A stretch of DNA of 37,812 nt from Candidatus Gastranaerophilales bacterium (GTDB taxonomy: Bacteria > Cyanobacteriota > Vampirovibrionia > Gastranaerophilales > JANQFW01): NCBI GenBank assembly GCA_028277625.1, contig JANQFW010000013.1, positions 1 to 37,812 on the forward strand, given 5' to 3'. Below, piece by piece: positions 8,692 to 17,985 of the stretch. How positions within the stretch are numbered: position 1 is the stretch's first letter; the number at the start of each line of letters is the position of its first letter. The notes beneath the pieces are model-generated. The model saw nothing but the letters and a program-made list of their open reading frames with translations. It did no database searches and was not told the DNA's origin. A program made the translations under genes and the position numbers.

Positions 8692-9087
8692 AATATTGTT
8701 TTTAAAGATTTATAGTACGCATAAAAAGCGCTAAACTTTATCCACCAGCAACAACAAAGGTAAACGATAATCTCTGTGTACATCTTGAGCCAACCAATGA
8801 CTCCAGACAACAGCTACCGCCCAATAAAAAATACCGGAGGAGTGATCAAATCCGGTATTGGAGTGTTTAGTTAGTTAGAATGTATAGTTATAAGGTAAAG
8901 TTTTTATTCTAATTATCAGTAATCTAAAAAATATTTTTAGCTTTAAAGTTTCTTTATACTTGTTATCTTATATAATAGCTTTTTTAACAATAATCCAAGT
9001 GACTATATATTTAGTACACTACTGAGGGTAATAAAGTGGTATACTAAACTTAACGGACAATCCAAATAGCTTGTAGGTTTAATTAAA
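8692..9087. other. 396-base intergenic region with a GC-richer island and hairpin
   Basis: The middle (about 8706-8870) is noticeably less AT-rich than its surroundings and is open in one plus frame (stop 8703-8705 to stop 8868-8870) with no ATG. It is also open in a minus frame, and I recognise neither translation. It holds an inverted repeat AATACCGGA (8830-8838) / TCCGGTATT (8851-8859). On the minus strand the hairpin is followed by TTTTTTATT, so it would be a minus-strand terminator, although no minus-strand gene lies above it. The last 150 bases are AT-rich and contain an extended -10 element before the GAF gene. The island may be a decayed mobile element or an RNA gene; nothing firmer can be said. 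Confidence 0.5.
9037..9045 (+). promoter_or_regulatory. Putative extended -10 promoter for the GAF gene
   Basis: TGGTATACT is an extended -10 element (TGn plus a TATAAT-like hexamer), 42 bases before the TTG start at 9088. No good -35 hexamer is seen, which extended -10 promoters tolerate. Confidence 0.4.
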
Positions 9088-11436
9088 TTGACCCCTGATA
9101 AAACACAAACTTTTAAAACAGAAAGTGAACAACAAGAGTTCAATGACTTTTTATCCGAACTTGCGTATATGCTAGATAATGTTTATGCGTCTTTTGGCAC
9201 TCAAATTCAAAAAAAAATACCAACAGCAGTAGTTTATTTAGCAAAATATAATGAACCAAAAGAAGTCTTTGAGTTTCTTGATAATAATAATAATTCTTTA
9301 AAAATAGAAGATCCACTGCTAAAAATCTTCTCAAAGTTTTGGCTGGAAGTACTAAAAAAAGATCAATATCTCAAGGTCTCAGACGTATACACTCACGATA
9401 TGCCAGAGTTATTAAAGAATTTTTATTTAAAATCTAATATTAAAGCGATTTTTTGTGTACCTTTAAAAAGACTACAGAGTTGCATATTTATTATAAGGGT
9501 AGGAGAAAAAAATGAATGGAGCCAGGGTGAAATAGACTATATAGATCTAAGCACATCCCATATAGAGTTTTTTATAGATAACTTAAACAGGCTCTCTAAT
9601 GTAAATCAATTAATCTTGGAAAAAAATGAAAAAGCCCAAAAACAGCAATTAAAAAGACAGTTGACAGAGGCAATAAGAGTAACCCTTGAACCTGATGAGC
9701 TAAAACAAAAAATTGTAAATGAAGTAGGAAAAACATTTGATGCTAATAAATGTTGCCTGCGTATTCATTTAAAAAATAAACAAGATACTTATTTAGGTTC
9801 AAGCAGATATTGCTACTCAAAGTCAACAGAAGGGCATTCTCCATTAAGTGACAGCTTGGAAAAATATATAATAAGCAAGTTAGCAAAAGATAATGAACTA
9901 TGCATAAATAATAAACAAGAAGTAATAGAAAACTTTGAGGCGTATGATAAAGAACTGGTAGAAATTGCTACGATTTTTCCCGGTAAATCTTTTTATATTT
10001 TTTCTGTTAATTATAAAGAAGACTTGCTCGCTACACTATATATTGATTTTAAAGATAAAACTGATGTTTTTAAGCTTAAAAAAGATAAAGAATTTATAGA
10101 TTCAATCCTAAATCAAATAGGCATAGCTATTTTTCAGTCAAATTTATATGAAATAGCAAATAATAGAGCTAAACAAGGCGAAATAATAAGGAAAATAACA
10201 GACACCATAAGGCAATCTCTTGATTTAAATAAAGTTAAAAGACTTATTGTAAAAGAGCTGGGGCAATTGTTTAATGCAGACAGGTGCTATATAAGGCTAT
10301 ATAATGAAGAAACAAGTGACTTTTTTGTGGTTGATAAATACTCAGAATATCTTAGTGATAAAGAAAATACATCTTTAGTTGGACTAGTGTTTGAAGAAAA
10401 ATATAATAAAATTATTAACAAAAGTTATTTGGATAAAAGAAAATATTTTTATATTGATTTTACTGTAGATACCTGGGTTGAGGACGTTATAAAAGACTTT
10501 TGGTATAACAGGATAGGCGTAAAGAATTTATATGTGTTTCCTCTGAACCATCAAGATAAGTTTTTAGGGTTTTTGGTTATTCAATATTCTAAAAGCAAAA
10601 ACTTATTATTGGATGAGGATGAAATTGAACTTGTTAATTTAATAAGCACACAGGTTTCGATTGCATTACAACATGCACAGCTATATTCTAATGTAAAAAT
10701 ACAAAACAAGCTGGAACAAGAGTTAAGAGCCGATGAAAGTATTTTAATAAACAAAAACTTATCCAAGTTTTTAGGCCTAAACTCAGCTATCATATTTTCT
10801 GTACTGTTAAAATACTATAATTTTAAAAAACAATATGATGAAGATTATGTATCATTGCCTGATCATAAAATTTTAAAAGAACATACATGCCTTTCTGGTA
10901 TTGAACAAGAATCTGCCATTAAAAACTTGTCTGAAAATAACTTGATTATTATTCAAGAAAACAAGTTAAATGTTTTATACAAAATTGAAAAAGATGCTAT
11001 TTTAAAACTTGATAAGTTAAATAACAATACAAAAAAGAAAACATTTTTAAAAGAAGAAAAAATTTCTTCAGCTCAAGATTTGATAGAAAATTATTCAAAA
11101 ATATGCAACTACTCTGCTCAAATGACAGCTTATGTACTCTCTAAAGGGTTAAAAAATAAAAATATACGATTTTATAAAATTCATGACAACTTCTTTTATA
11201 TCCTTTTTAAAGTTATTTACAAATATAATCAAGACAAAAAAGAAAATGAGGGTAAAGAAATCCAGAAAAATTACAAAAATGACAACTTGATAGATTTAAA
11301 CAGCAATGAATTTCCTTTAAATACAAGGCTAAAAAATATAATCAAATATAAGCTAATGGAAATATCTTTAATGGCAACTGATGTGCCATCTAAGCTGGAT
11401 TTCTATAAAGACTTTGATTTAAGTTTATTAAACTAA
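9088..11436 (+). CDS. Multi-GAF sensor protein with winged-helix-like C-terminal region
   Basis: A 782-residue soluble protein with no signal peptide or membrane segment. Three GAF-like units can be traced by their repeated ends: about 10-170 (ending 'WSQGEIDYIDL...'), about 190-355 (starting 'LTEAIRVTLEPDELKQKIV', ending 'ILNQIGIAIFQ') and about 370-535 (starting 'ITDTIRQSLDLNKVKRLIV', ending 'LVNLISTQVSIALQ'). GAF domains bind small ligands or sense redox or cyclic nucleotides; the ligand here is unknown. Residues about 554-645 ('LGLNSAIIFSVLLKYY...LSGIEQESAIKNLSENNLI') look like a winged helix of the DnaD/replication-initiator kind. No kinase, GGDEF or EAL domain is present. The start is TTG with a weak ribosome site; the first ATG is 27 codons in. 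It overlaps the convergent downstream gene by 4 bases. A regulator of the adjacent cellulose locus is a guess from position. Confidence 0.7.
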   Translation: MTPDKTQTFKTESEQQEFNDFLSELAYMLDNVYASFGTQIQKKIPTAVVYLAKYNEPKEVFEFLDNNNNSLKIEDPLLKIFSKFWLEVLKKDQYLKVSDVYTHDMPELLKNFYLKSNIKAIFCVPLKRLQSCIFIIRVGEKNEWSQGEIDYIDLSTSHIEFFIDNLNRLSNVNQLILEKNEKAQKQQLKRQLTEAIRVTLEPDELKQKIVNEVGKTFDANKCCLRIHLKNKQDTYLGSSRYCYSKSTEGHSPLSDSLEKYIISKLAKDNELCINNKQEVIENFEAYDKELVEIATIFPGKSFYIFSVNYKEDLLATLYIDFKDKTDVFKLKKDKEFIDSILNQIGIAIFQSNLYEIANNRAKQGEIIRKITDTIRQSLDLNKVKRLIVKELGQLFNADRCYIRLYNEETSDFFVVDKYSEYLSDKENTSLVGLVFEEKYNKIINKSYLDKRKYFYIDFTVDTWVEDVIKDFWYNRIGVKNLYVFPLNHQDKFLGFLVIQYSKSKNLLLDEDEIELVNLISTQVSIALQHAQLYSNVKIQNKLEQELRADESILINKNLSKFLGLNSAIIFSVLLKYYNFKKQYDEDYVSLPDHKILKEHTCLSGIEQESAIKNLSENNLIIIQENKLNVLYKIEKDAILKLDKLNNNTKKKTFLKEEKISSAQDLIENYSKICNYSAQMTAYVLSKGLKNKNIRFYKIHDNFFYILFKVIYKYNQDKKENEGKEIQKNYKNDNLIDLNSNEFPLNTRLKNIIKYKLMEISLMATDVPSKLDFYKDFDLSLLN

Positions 11437-12980
11437 AATAGACTTGCAATTGCTTTTGTTTTTTCTGCAATTTTTTCTCGTTTTTCTTGTTCTCTTCTTT
11501 GTACTTCATCAAAGCTCTGAGGATCTAAAGAAAATATTTTTACAGGCCTATTACTAAATTTAGCCTGAAGTCCACTTATATAACTTAAAATCGCCAATTT
11601 TGAACTTAAATAAATATAATCGTGCTTCTCTATATCTTGAATACTGTTATCCTTGATAAACCCTATAAAGCCTTTATCATTCTTGATAAGTTCTTCCACA
11701 ATTATATTCCCGATAGATATATAATTTGTAAAATTAGTATCTATTACTTTTTTAACTTCAACAAAATTATTATTATCACTTAACTTGCCAGTGTCACCTT
11801 TGTAATCAATATCAAAAATCACACCAGCAGGCTTATGCTCAAGGCTTTTATAAAAACTCTTATGTTTATAAAACTCTGTAATATTAAAATCATAAATTTT
11901 AACATTGACATTATATTGAATGGTAACCTGTTGAGCAATTTCTTTTAATTTATCTCTATCATTTCCTGCTAATAAAAGATTTATTTCATTTTTAGCAAGA
12001 TAATGAGCCATTTTTTGTATATAGTTAGAGTTTGAGTCGATTAGCAAAACATAATCATATTTTGTTAAGTGGTCTAGTATATTTATGCTTTCTGTTATAG
12101 GAGCTGGTGGAGCGTGTACTTCCACTTCTTCCTTTTCAAACATATCTTCTTTAGGCTTTTTATCAATGTTATCAAAAGATTTATCTATTTCAGAAACATA
12201 ATTGGATTGTCTTTTCTTAAAAATTGACTTTAAAAAGAGTAAAGCGGCTATAGCTAATGAAATTAAAAAAACAAGAATAAAAAGGTCAAAAAACTCCTTA
12301 TTTTTAGCTTCTTGCTTTGTATCTTTTATTTTTACAATTTTTATATTTTTTTCCTTAGCCTTTTCCACAGCAACAGGAAGTTCCGGCTTTTCGTCTCTCA
12401 ACGGCAAATCATGAACTACTATTTCTTGTGTTATAGGCTTTTTGGCAGATTTAGCTATTTCAGTTCTTTTAGGTAAAGTTGTATTTGTAGTTGAAGCTTT
12501 AGCTATTGCATTATTATTTATTTTTGGACTAGGAGCTACACTTTCTCTTTTGGCTATTTTCTTCTTAGCTGCTTTTTTTATTACTCTATTTTTAAGGTTT
12601 AGTGAAACATTCTGATTTGATGTGGTCACTATTATTTTAGTATAACTGTCATTGGACCCTAACAATGGAACGAATTGTACTTGGATATCATCTATAGTTC
12701 CTCTTGCATTTGCAAGGGAGGTTTTGTTTTTTAAGCTTTCAATGGTTCCTGGAAGAAAAATCACATATTTATTAGAATCTTTTTTTATTGGGTTTAATTT
12801 TAAATTATATAAATTTTCTGTAAATAAAGTTAACTGAGCAGACTTTGAACTTGTATTGCTTACTCTTATGTTCAACAATTTATTTTTATAACTCTTGGCA
12901 ATACTATCAATACTGCTGGCTAAAGAGACTACAAGCAAAAATGCACTCAGGATTATAATTTTTCTAATTGAATTCTTCAT
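11433..12980 (-). CDS. Membrane protein: AMIN-like periplasmic domain, TM helix, degenerate SDR-fold cytoplasmic domain
   Basis: 515 residues. An N-terminal signal/anchor ('IIILSAFLLVVSLASS') is followed by about 100 residues of AMIN-like pattern ('LLNIRVSNTSSKSAQLTLF...KYVIFLPGTI...'), a Lys/Ala/Pro-rich linker (about 135-228), one membrane helix (about 231-252, 'LFILVFLISLAIAALLFL') and a C-terminal domain (about 305-490). That last domain tracks the short-chain dehydrogenase fold: 'YDYVLLIDSNSNYIQKMA' in place of the TGxxxGIG segment, then 'INLLLAGNDRDKLKEIA' like the 'VVLAGRDxxKLEELA' strand-helix, and 'YLSSKLAIL' at the YxxxK site. The glycine-rich cofactor loop is lost, so dehydrogenase activity is doubtful. 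Divergent from the bcsC-like gene across 150 bases. Domain names are from pattern recognition, not a search. Confidence 0.7.
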   Translation of the reverse strand: MKNSIRKIIILSAFLLVVSLASSIDSIAKSYKNKLLNIRVSNTSSKSAQLTLFTENLYNLKLNPIKKDSNKYVIFLPGTIESLKNKTSLANARGTIDDIQVQFVPLLGSNDSYTKIIVTTSNQNVSLNLKNRVIKKAAKKKIAKRESVAPSPKINNNAIAKASTTNTTLPKRTEIAKSAKKPITQEIVVHDLPLRDEKPELPVAVEKAKEKNIKIVKIKDTKQEAKNKEFFDLFILVFLISLAIAALLFLKSIFKKRQSNYVSEIDKSFDNIDKKPKEDMFEKEEVEVHAPPAPITESINILDHLTKYDYVLLIDSNSNYIQKMAHYLAKNEINLLLAGNDRDKLKEIAQQVTIQYNVNVKIYDFNITEFYKHKSFYKSLEHKPAGVIFDIDYKGDTGKLSDNNNFVEVKKVIDTNFTNYISIGNIIVEELIKNDKGFIGFIKDNSIQDIEKHDYIYLSSKLAILSYISGLQAKFSNRPVKIFSLDPQSFDEVQRREQEKREKIAEKTKAIASLF

Positions 12981-13130
12981 AAATATTTGTACTTTTTAAT
13001 TATTTGTTGTGTAATTTCAAGCAATAAAAGTATTGATTAATGGTAAGCTAAATGATATAAAGGGTAGTAGCTAAATTTTGAATGTATACTAATAAAAATA
13101 TAACATTAAAAAAGATTGGTATAAACAACT

Positions 13131-16100
13131 ATGTTCATGAGAAATAATAATAAATATTTCAAACTTTTATTAACTTTGTTAATGATTCTATCATGTCAGC
13201 ATGCCAGTGCAAGTAGTAATAATGGCAATAAACAGTTAGAGAGTATCAAAGCTAAATTATCGTCTGAGTCCTTTCATGAGTTATATAGCGTAGCTATTTA
13301 TGTAGATCATGTAAAAAAAGATAAAGATTTATCCTATGCTTTTTATGATAAATTGCTAGAAAAGTTTCCGAATAAGCTGGCACCCATATACTCTTACAAG
13401 TATTTTTGTAGACAAAATAAGTCTTACAAAAAAGCTATTGATTTAAATAGATATTTATATTCTAAAACAGGCTATAAAAACCTTAACACCGAATATTTTG
13501 ATCTATATGCTCTTCAAAATGGGGACGAAAAATTAATCCCATTAGGAGAAGAATTATTAAAAGAAGATCCTCAGAACATAGAGTTACTGGAAAAATTAGT
13601 TGATTTAAGCTTTAAAAAAGCTAATTTTAAAAAGGCATCTACTTTTTGTAAGGAATTAACTTCATTAAAGCCCGATTCTAAGTTAGCTTTATCCTGTGGC
13701 AAAAGCCTTTTTTATTCAAAAGCCAGTAAAAAGGCTGAAAAAATAATTGAAAAGCAACTAGCTAAAAAGAAAAATACCTATAACGACTTAAAGTTATTAA
13801 CAGATGTATACCTTTCTAACAAGCAATATAAAAAGGCTGAGCGAACCTTAAAAACTTTATTGAGAACTAAGAGAGACCGAAAAACACTAATAAAACTAGG
13901 TGATGTTTACCTTGCTCAAGGAGAAAAAGAAAAAGCTGCAACTATTTTTAAAAACTACCTAAAAACATACCCAAATGATGTAGCTATTTTAATCAAACTA
14001 TTTGATTCATACCTGGCTTTAGAAAAAAAAGACGAAGCTATCCATACTGGTGAGAAAATCATCTCATTAAACCCTGATACTATTGATATAAAAGAAAAGC
14101 TGGCTTATTTATATTTAAGTCAAGAAAACTATGACAGGACAATAGACCTTCTAAAAGATATACTTGAAAAAGACAAAGATAACCAAGAAATTTTAAAGCT
14201 ATTGGCGAACTGTTATATGGCAAACCAAAACTTTAAAGGCGCAAGCTTGATTCTGGAAAAAATGCTAAAGGCAAACCCGGAAAATACAGAGCTAAAAAGA
14301 GCACTAGCAAACACCTATTATGCAGGGAAAGATCTGGCTAGAGCTGAAGAGCTATATGCAGAATTATTAGAGGATACACCTAATGATGAGTATCTGCTGA
14401 GCTACTTAGTTGATATAAACTCAGAACTAAATGATTATAACGGTTCTATTTTTTACTTAAAGAAACTTCTTCTTATTCACTTGGAGCAACAGGATGAAAC
14501 CCCTGATGAAAACCTGGAAGCTAAGATTTATGAGCTACAGGTTAGGCTGGGAGATCTCTACCTTGCTCAAGATGAACTGGATAAAGCAGAGCAAGTATTT
14601 ATAGCGCTTTATAATAAAGATCCTTACAACTACAAAACTATAAATACGCTTATAGATATTTACTTAAAATCTAATAGAAATATTGAAGCTATTAACTTGA
14701 TAAATCAGGCAATGGCAATGAAGCTTGGCGATAAAAAAATGAAGTTGAAAGCTGTTGATACTTTATTTGCATTAAATGAAATGGGTGAAGCCAAATTAAT
14801 ATTAGAAGAACTTGTAAAAGAAGACCCAGAAGATGAAGTATTAATATCAAAACTGGTGGATAGCTATTTAGCAGAAAAAGAAGTTGACAGAGCAATAGAG
14901 TTTTTAAAAACAATTGCAGATGAAGACAAAGGCTATAAGCAGCTACAAGTGCACAAAAAACTTGGTAATGCCTATATTATAGCTGGTAGATTTGATGAAG
15001 CTGTTGAGGTGTATGAAAATCTAAGTACAATATATCCGACAGAAACTGATATTAAATTAGGCCTGATAGACAGTTATCTTGCTTTAGAAGAGTACGAAGA
15101 AGCTTATATATTACTTCAACCAATTGTAAAAGAAAACTATGAAGATGTAGAACTAATTAAAAAAATTGCTAATGTACTAAATTCTTTAAATAGATTTGAA
15201 GAAAATGACACGTTTTTAAGATGGGCGAATCAGCAACACCCGCAAAATGCTGATATTAAGCATTTGCTTGGTGATACAAACTTATCGCTATCTAACTTTA
15301 AAGAAGCCGTACATTATTATAAATCCGTCCCTGGGGCAGAAAGTAGCGACAAAGTAAACTATAAGCTAGCAGAATGCTACAGGCATATGAAGCAATATGA
15401 CAAAGCTGAAAAAAATTATAACAGATTATTGGATACAAAGTTTAAAGAAGAAGCTTTAGTAGGTAAAGCCTATATTAATATGGGCAGAAATAAGCTTCAT
15501 TCAGCTCAAAAAGACTTTAAAAAAGTATTAAAAAAAGATACAAATAATTATGAAGCACAGCTGGGTCTTGCTATTGCTTATATTTCAACAGAAGACTACT
15601 TAAAAGCTTTAAAGATTTTAGATAAATTAGGGTCAAGCCCAAAAATAAAATACCAAAAAGCTATTGCCTACAATAAAATGAAAATGTATGGCAAAGCCCG
15701 TGAATGTCTAAAGGATAATCCGATGAAAAAGGCAAGAGCTTTGGATAGACGCATAAGCAACCTTATGAAAATCAAATTTGAGCCTAGCTACACATTCCAT
15801 ACAGAAAGCTTCCCTCAAGTAAGCGGCCCTAACTATAAGCTAAAATACAACAGATATGGCATTCAGGTTTCTGACTATATTGAAATTGGAGATCTTGAAA
15901 AAACAAACTTAAAGTGGAAAGCTAATTTGGATATAACCCCTTACAAATCTGGCGGAGACAAAGCCGAGGCCACAGCAACACGATATGGATTAGGAATTGA
16001 AGGTCGTCCATTTAAACATGTTGGTATTGATGGAGAAATGGCTTATAAATCCTTTTCTAATGGCGAAGGCTTAATAGAAGCCAAAGGTATGATGGACTTA

Positions 16101-16808
16101 TATCTAAAAGACTGGTTAAGCTTTAATTTTGGTTACCAGCGCAGAAATATCGAAGAAACATTTTTAAGCACCGCAGGTATAATTCCAGAGGCTGGACCGT
16201 TCAGGGGCCAACTGGTAGGTCAAGTTGTAGATAATAAATACAACCTTTTAGGTTATAAGTTAAAGCTACCTTATAACTTCTATAACTATGGAGACGTATC
16301 AATAGGCTTCAGGGATGGAAAAAACATGTCAGCTGCGTTCTATAAAGAAGCGATTGCTGGCGTTGGCAACGTACTGTACTCAAGACCAGAAGGACAACTT
16401 GTTGACTTAGTAATGGGTGAATACACAATGTACTACACTGGTTTTGACCACAACCATCTTGGTTTTGGAGGAGCTTCACTTAATACTTCTCCAATAGGAA
16501 GTGGCGGTCCTTCTCCTTTTGTATCTCCTCTTGTAGGTGGATATTTTAGCCCTAAGAACCTACTCTCTCATAAAATGGCCTTGCACTTAAGAGGTAGAAT
16601 TGATCCAATAAGGACAAAATATCAGATAGGCGGATTTGTAGGTCTACAAGCAAGCACTAATGAAGGTACTGACTTTATTAACGGTGTATCTGCAAAGCTC
16701 ACTATAAACGAAGAAGGACCTTTAGGTTTAGCTCTTATTTACATGATGGAAGACTATCATGTAATAAGAAAACATGACTTTATTGTTAACCTAATAATGA
16801 GATTATAA
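13131..16808 (+). CDS. bcsC: BcsC-like TPR protein with outer-membrane barrel (cellulose export)
   Basis: 1225 residues: signal peptide (about 1-28, ending 'HASA'), a long array of TPR-like helical repeats (about 30-870, with many 'A..LY..LL...P.N' units), and a C-terminal beta-rich domain (about 885-1225) ending '...FIVNLIMRL'. The segment 'VGGYFSPKNLLSHKMALHLRGRID' region matches the conserved C-terminal BcsC barrel pattern (GGYFSPQ...). BcsC forms the periplasmic scaffold and outer-membrane pore for cellulose; E. coli BcsC is of similar length. ATG 13131 is used; ATG 13137 is an equally plausible start. It is 4 bases ahead of the GH8 gene and leads an operon with GH8 and bcsA. Gene symbol by architecture and context; the exported polymer could be a cellulose variant. 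Confidence 0.85.
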   Translation: MFMRNNNKYFKLLLTLLMILSCQHASASSNNGNKQLESIKAKLSSESFHELYSVAIYVDHVKKDKDLSYAFYDKLLEKFPNKLAPIYSYKYFCRQNKSYKKAIDLNRYLYSKTGYKNLNTEYFDLYALQNGDEKLIPLGEELLKEDPQNIELLEKLVDLSFKKANFKKASTFCKELTSLKPDSKLALSCGKSLFYSKASKKAEKIIEKQLAKKKNTYNDLKLLTDVYLSNKQYKKAERTLKTLLRTKRDRKTLIKLGDVYLAQGEKEKAATIFKNYLKTYPNDVAILIKLFDSYLALEKKDEAIHTGEKIISLNPDTIDIKEKLAYLYLSQENYDRTIDLLKDILEKDKDNQEILKLLANCYMANQNFKGASLILEKMLKANPENTELKRALANTYYAGKDLARAEELYAELLEDTPNDEYLLSYLVDINSELNDYNGSIFYLKKLLLIHLEQQDETPDENLEAKIYELQVRLGDLYLAQDELDKAEQVFIALYNKDPYNYKTINTLIDIYLKSNRNIEAINLINQAMAMKLGDKKMKLKAVDTLFALNEMGEAKLILEELVKEDPEDEVLISKLVDSYLAEKEVDRAIEFLKTIADEDKGYKQLQVHKKLGNAYIIAGRFDEAVEVYENLSTIYPTETDIKLGLIDSYLALEEYEEAYILLQPIVKENYEDVELIKKIANVLNSLNRFEENDTFLRWANQQHPQNADIKHLLGDTNLSLSNFKEAVHYYKSVPGAESSDKVNYKLAECYRHMKQYDKAEKNYNRLLDTKFKEEALVGKAYINMGRNKLHSAQKDFKKVLKKDTNNYEAQLGLAIAYISTEDYLKALKILDKLGSSPKIKYQKAIAYNKMKMYGKARECLKDNPMKKARALDRRISNLMKIKFEPSYTFHTESFPQVSGPNYKLKYNRYGIQVSDYIEIGDLEKTNLKWKANLDITPYKSGGDKAEATATRYGLGIEGRPFKHVGIDGEMAYKSFSNGEGLIEAKGMMDLYLKDWLSFNFGYQRRNIEETFLSTAGIIPEAGPFRGQLVGQVVDNKYNLLGYKLKLPYNFYNYGDVSIGFRDGKNMSAAFYKEAIAGVGNVLYSRPEGQLVDLVMGEYTMYYTGFDHNHLGFGGASLNTSPIGSGGPSPFVSPLVGGYFSPKNLLSHKMALHLRGRIDPIRTKYQIGGFVGLQASTNEGTDFINGVSAKLTINEEGPLGLALIYMMEDYHVIRKHDFIVNLIMRL

Positions 16809-16812
16809 AAAA

Positions 16813-17985
16813 ATGAAAAGAGCTGGTTTGAGCAAAAAATTATTGACACTAGGTGCAATTGGTTTAATAAGTTGCGGATTATTTTTTCATATAACCGGTT
16901 GTGTTTCAACAAATAATAAAATAATAAAAGGCTCTTGGAATTATTATAAAAAGACCTTTATGAGTCAAGATGGCAGAATAATTGACTATGACCGTAATGA
17001 TGTAACAACATCAGAAGGTCAATCTTATGCAATGTTAAGAGCTGCTTTTATTGAAGATAAAGAAACATTTGACAAAACTTACACATGGTCAGTTAACAAC
17101 CTAGGGCGCAAAGAAGACAATCTTTTTGCCTGGTTATGGGGAAAAAGAAAAGACAATACCTGGGGAGTAATAGACCGAAACTCAGCCTCTGATGCAGATA
17201 TAGATATAGCTTTTGCTCTTTTATTAGCTGGTGAACGCTGGTCTAATGATAAATACATTGTTGATGCTATAAACATAATTAAAGATATTTGGAATTTAGA
17301 AACAAAAGTTATCAATAATCAACGGGTATTAATGCCTGGAGTTGTACAGACTCAAAACGAAATTATACCAATAAATCCTTCATACTTTGCGCCTTACGCT
17401 TTTAAAGTGTTTGCAAAGTATGACCAGGAGCATGAATGGAATAGCCTAGTTGACTCTTCTTATATCTTATTAAAACAATCCTCAGAATTAACAGAGTCAG
17501 GATTACCGCCAAACTGGTTTAAAATAGACTCTAAAAGCGGTCGTATATATATAGATAAAGAAAAGCAAGATAGTGACTTTTCTTATGATGCAATAAGAGT
17601 CTTTTTAAGAGTTTATGTAGACTATTTAGTATTTAATGACAGCAGAGCACTTAAAATTTTAAAAAAAAGTCAATTTTTTAAAGATAGATATTTTAAAACA
17701 TATAGGCAAATCAAATTTTTTACAAACTTTAAACAAAGTGGTGAATTAAGAGATACAGTTGAAAATATTGGAGCTATTGCTTTATTAGTACCAGTATTTA
17801 AGACCTTGTCTGGTAAGCAGAATGCTTATAAAATCTATAAAAGGAAGGTTGTCTCTAATTATAATCCAAAAGGATACTGGGATACTTCTAGAAATTATTA
17901 CACTCAGAACTTAGCGTGGTTTGGAACATGGATGTACATTTATGAACAAGAAACAAAAAAACACTTCAACAAGCTCTTCAAATAA
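16813..17985 (+). CDS. bcsZ: GH8 endoglucanase (BcsZ-like) lipoprotein
   Basis: Family 8 glycoside hydrolase, 390 residues. The catalytic-acid region 'VTTSEGQSYAML' (Glu at about 68), the aspartate-rich 'SASDADIDIAFALLLAGE' (about 125-142) and 'DFSYDAIRVFLR' are all visible and match BcsZ-type endo-1,4-beta-glucanases, which trim nascent cellulose in the periplasm. Unlike classical soluble BcsZ, it has a lipoprotein signal: a hydrophobic segment ending in ITGC (lipobox, Cys30), so it is probably anchored to a membrane. It starts 4 bases after the bcsC-like gene, and its last 44 bases overlap the start of bcsA, which suggests translational coupling. Confidence 0.93.
   Translation: MKRAGLSKKLLTLGAIGLISCGLFFHITGCVSTNNKIIKGSWNYYKKTFMSQDGRIIDYDRNDVTTSEGQSYAMLRAAFIEDKETFDKTYTWSVNNLGRKEDNLFAWLWGKRKDNTWGVIDRNSASDADIDIAFALLLAGERWSNDKYIVDAINIIKDIWNLETKVINNQRVLMPGVVQTQNEIIPINPSYFAPYAFKVFAKYDQEHEWNSLVDSSYILLKQSSELTESGLPPNWFKIDSKSGRIYIDKEKQDSDFSYDAIRVFLRVYVDYLVFNDSRALKILKKSQFFKDRYFKTYRQIKFFTNFKQSGELRDTVENIGAIALLVPVFKTLSGKQNAYKIYKRKVVSNYNPKGYWDTSRNYYTQNLAWFGTWMYIYEQETKKHFNKLFK

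Noticed and set aside
8830-8859. Hairpin as the terminator of aroCKB
   Set aside because: The T-tract follows the stem on the minus strand only; on the plus strand the hairpin is followed by GGAGTGTTTAG, and it lies about 140 bases past aroB.
9037-9045. Fourth copy of the dispersed repeat near the GAF gene, from the shared GGTATACT word
   Set aside because: No CTGAAA at the 16-base spacing and no inner arms; the shared word is just a -10-like element.
12202-12837. Plus-strand open frames at 12202-12414 and 12652-12837
   Set aside because: They are antisense to the AMIN-SDR gene, lack ribosome sites and have low-complexity products; they are shadows of the real frame.
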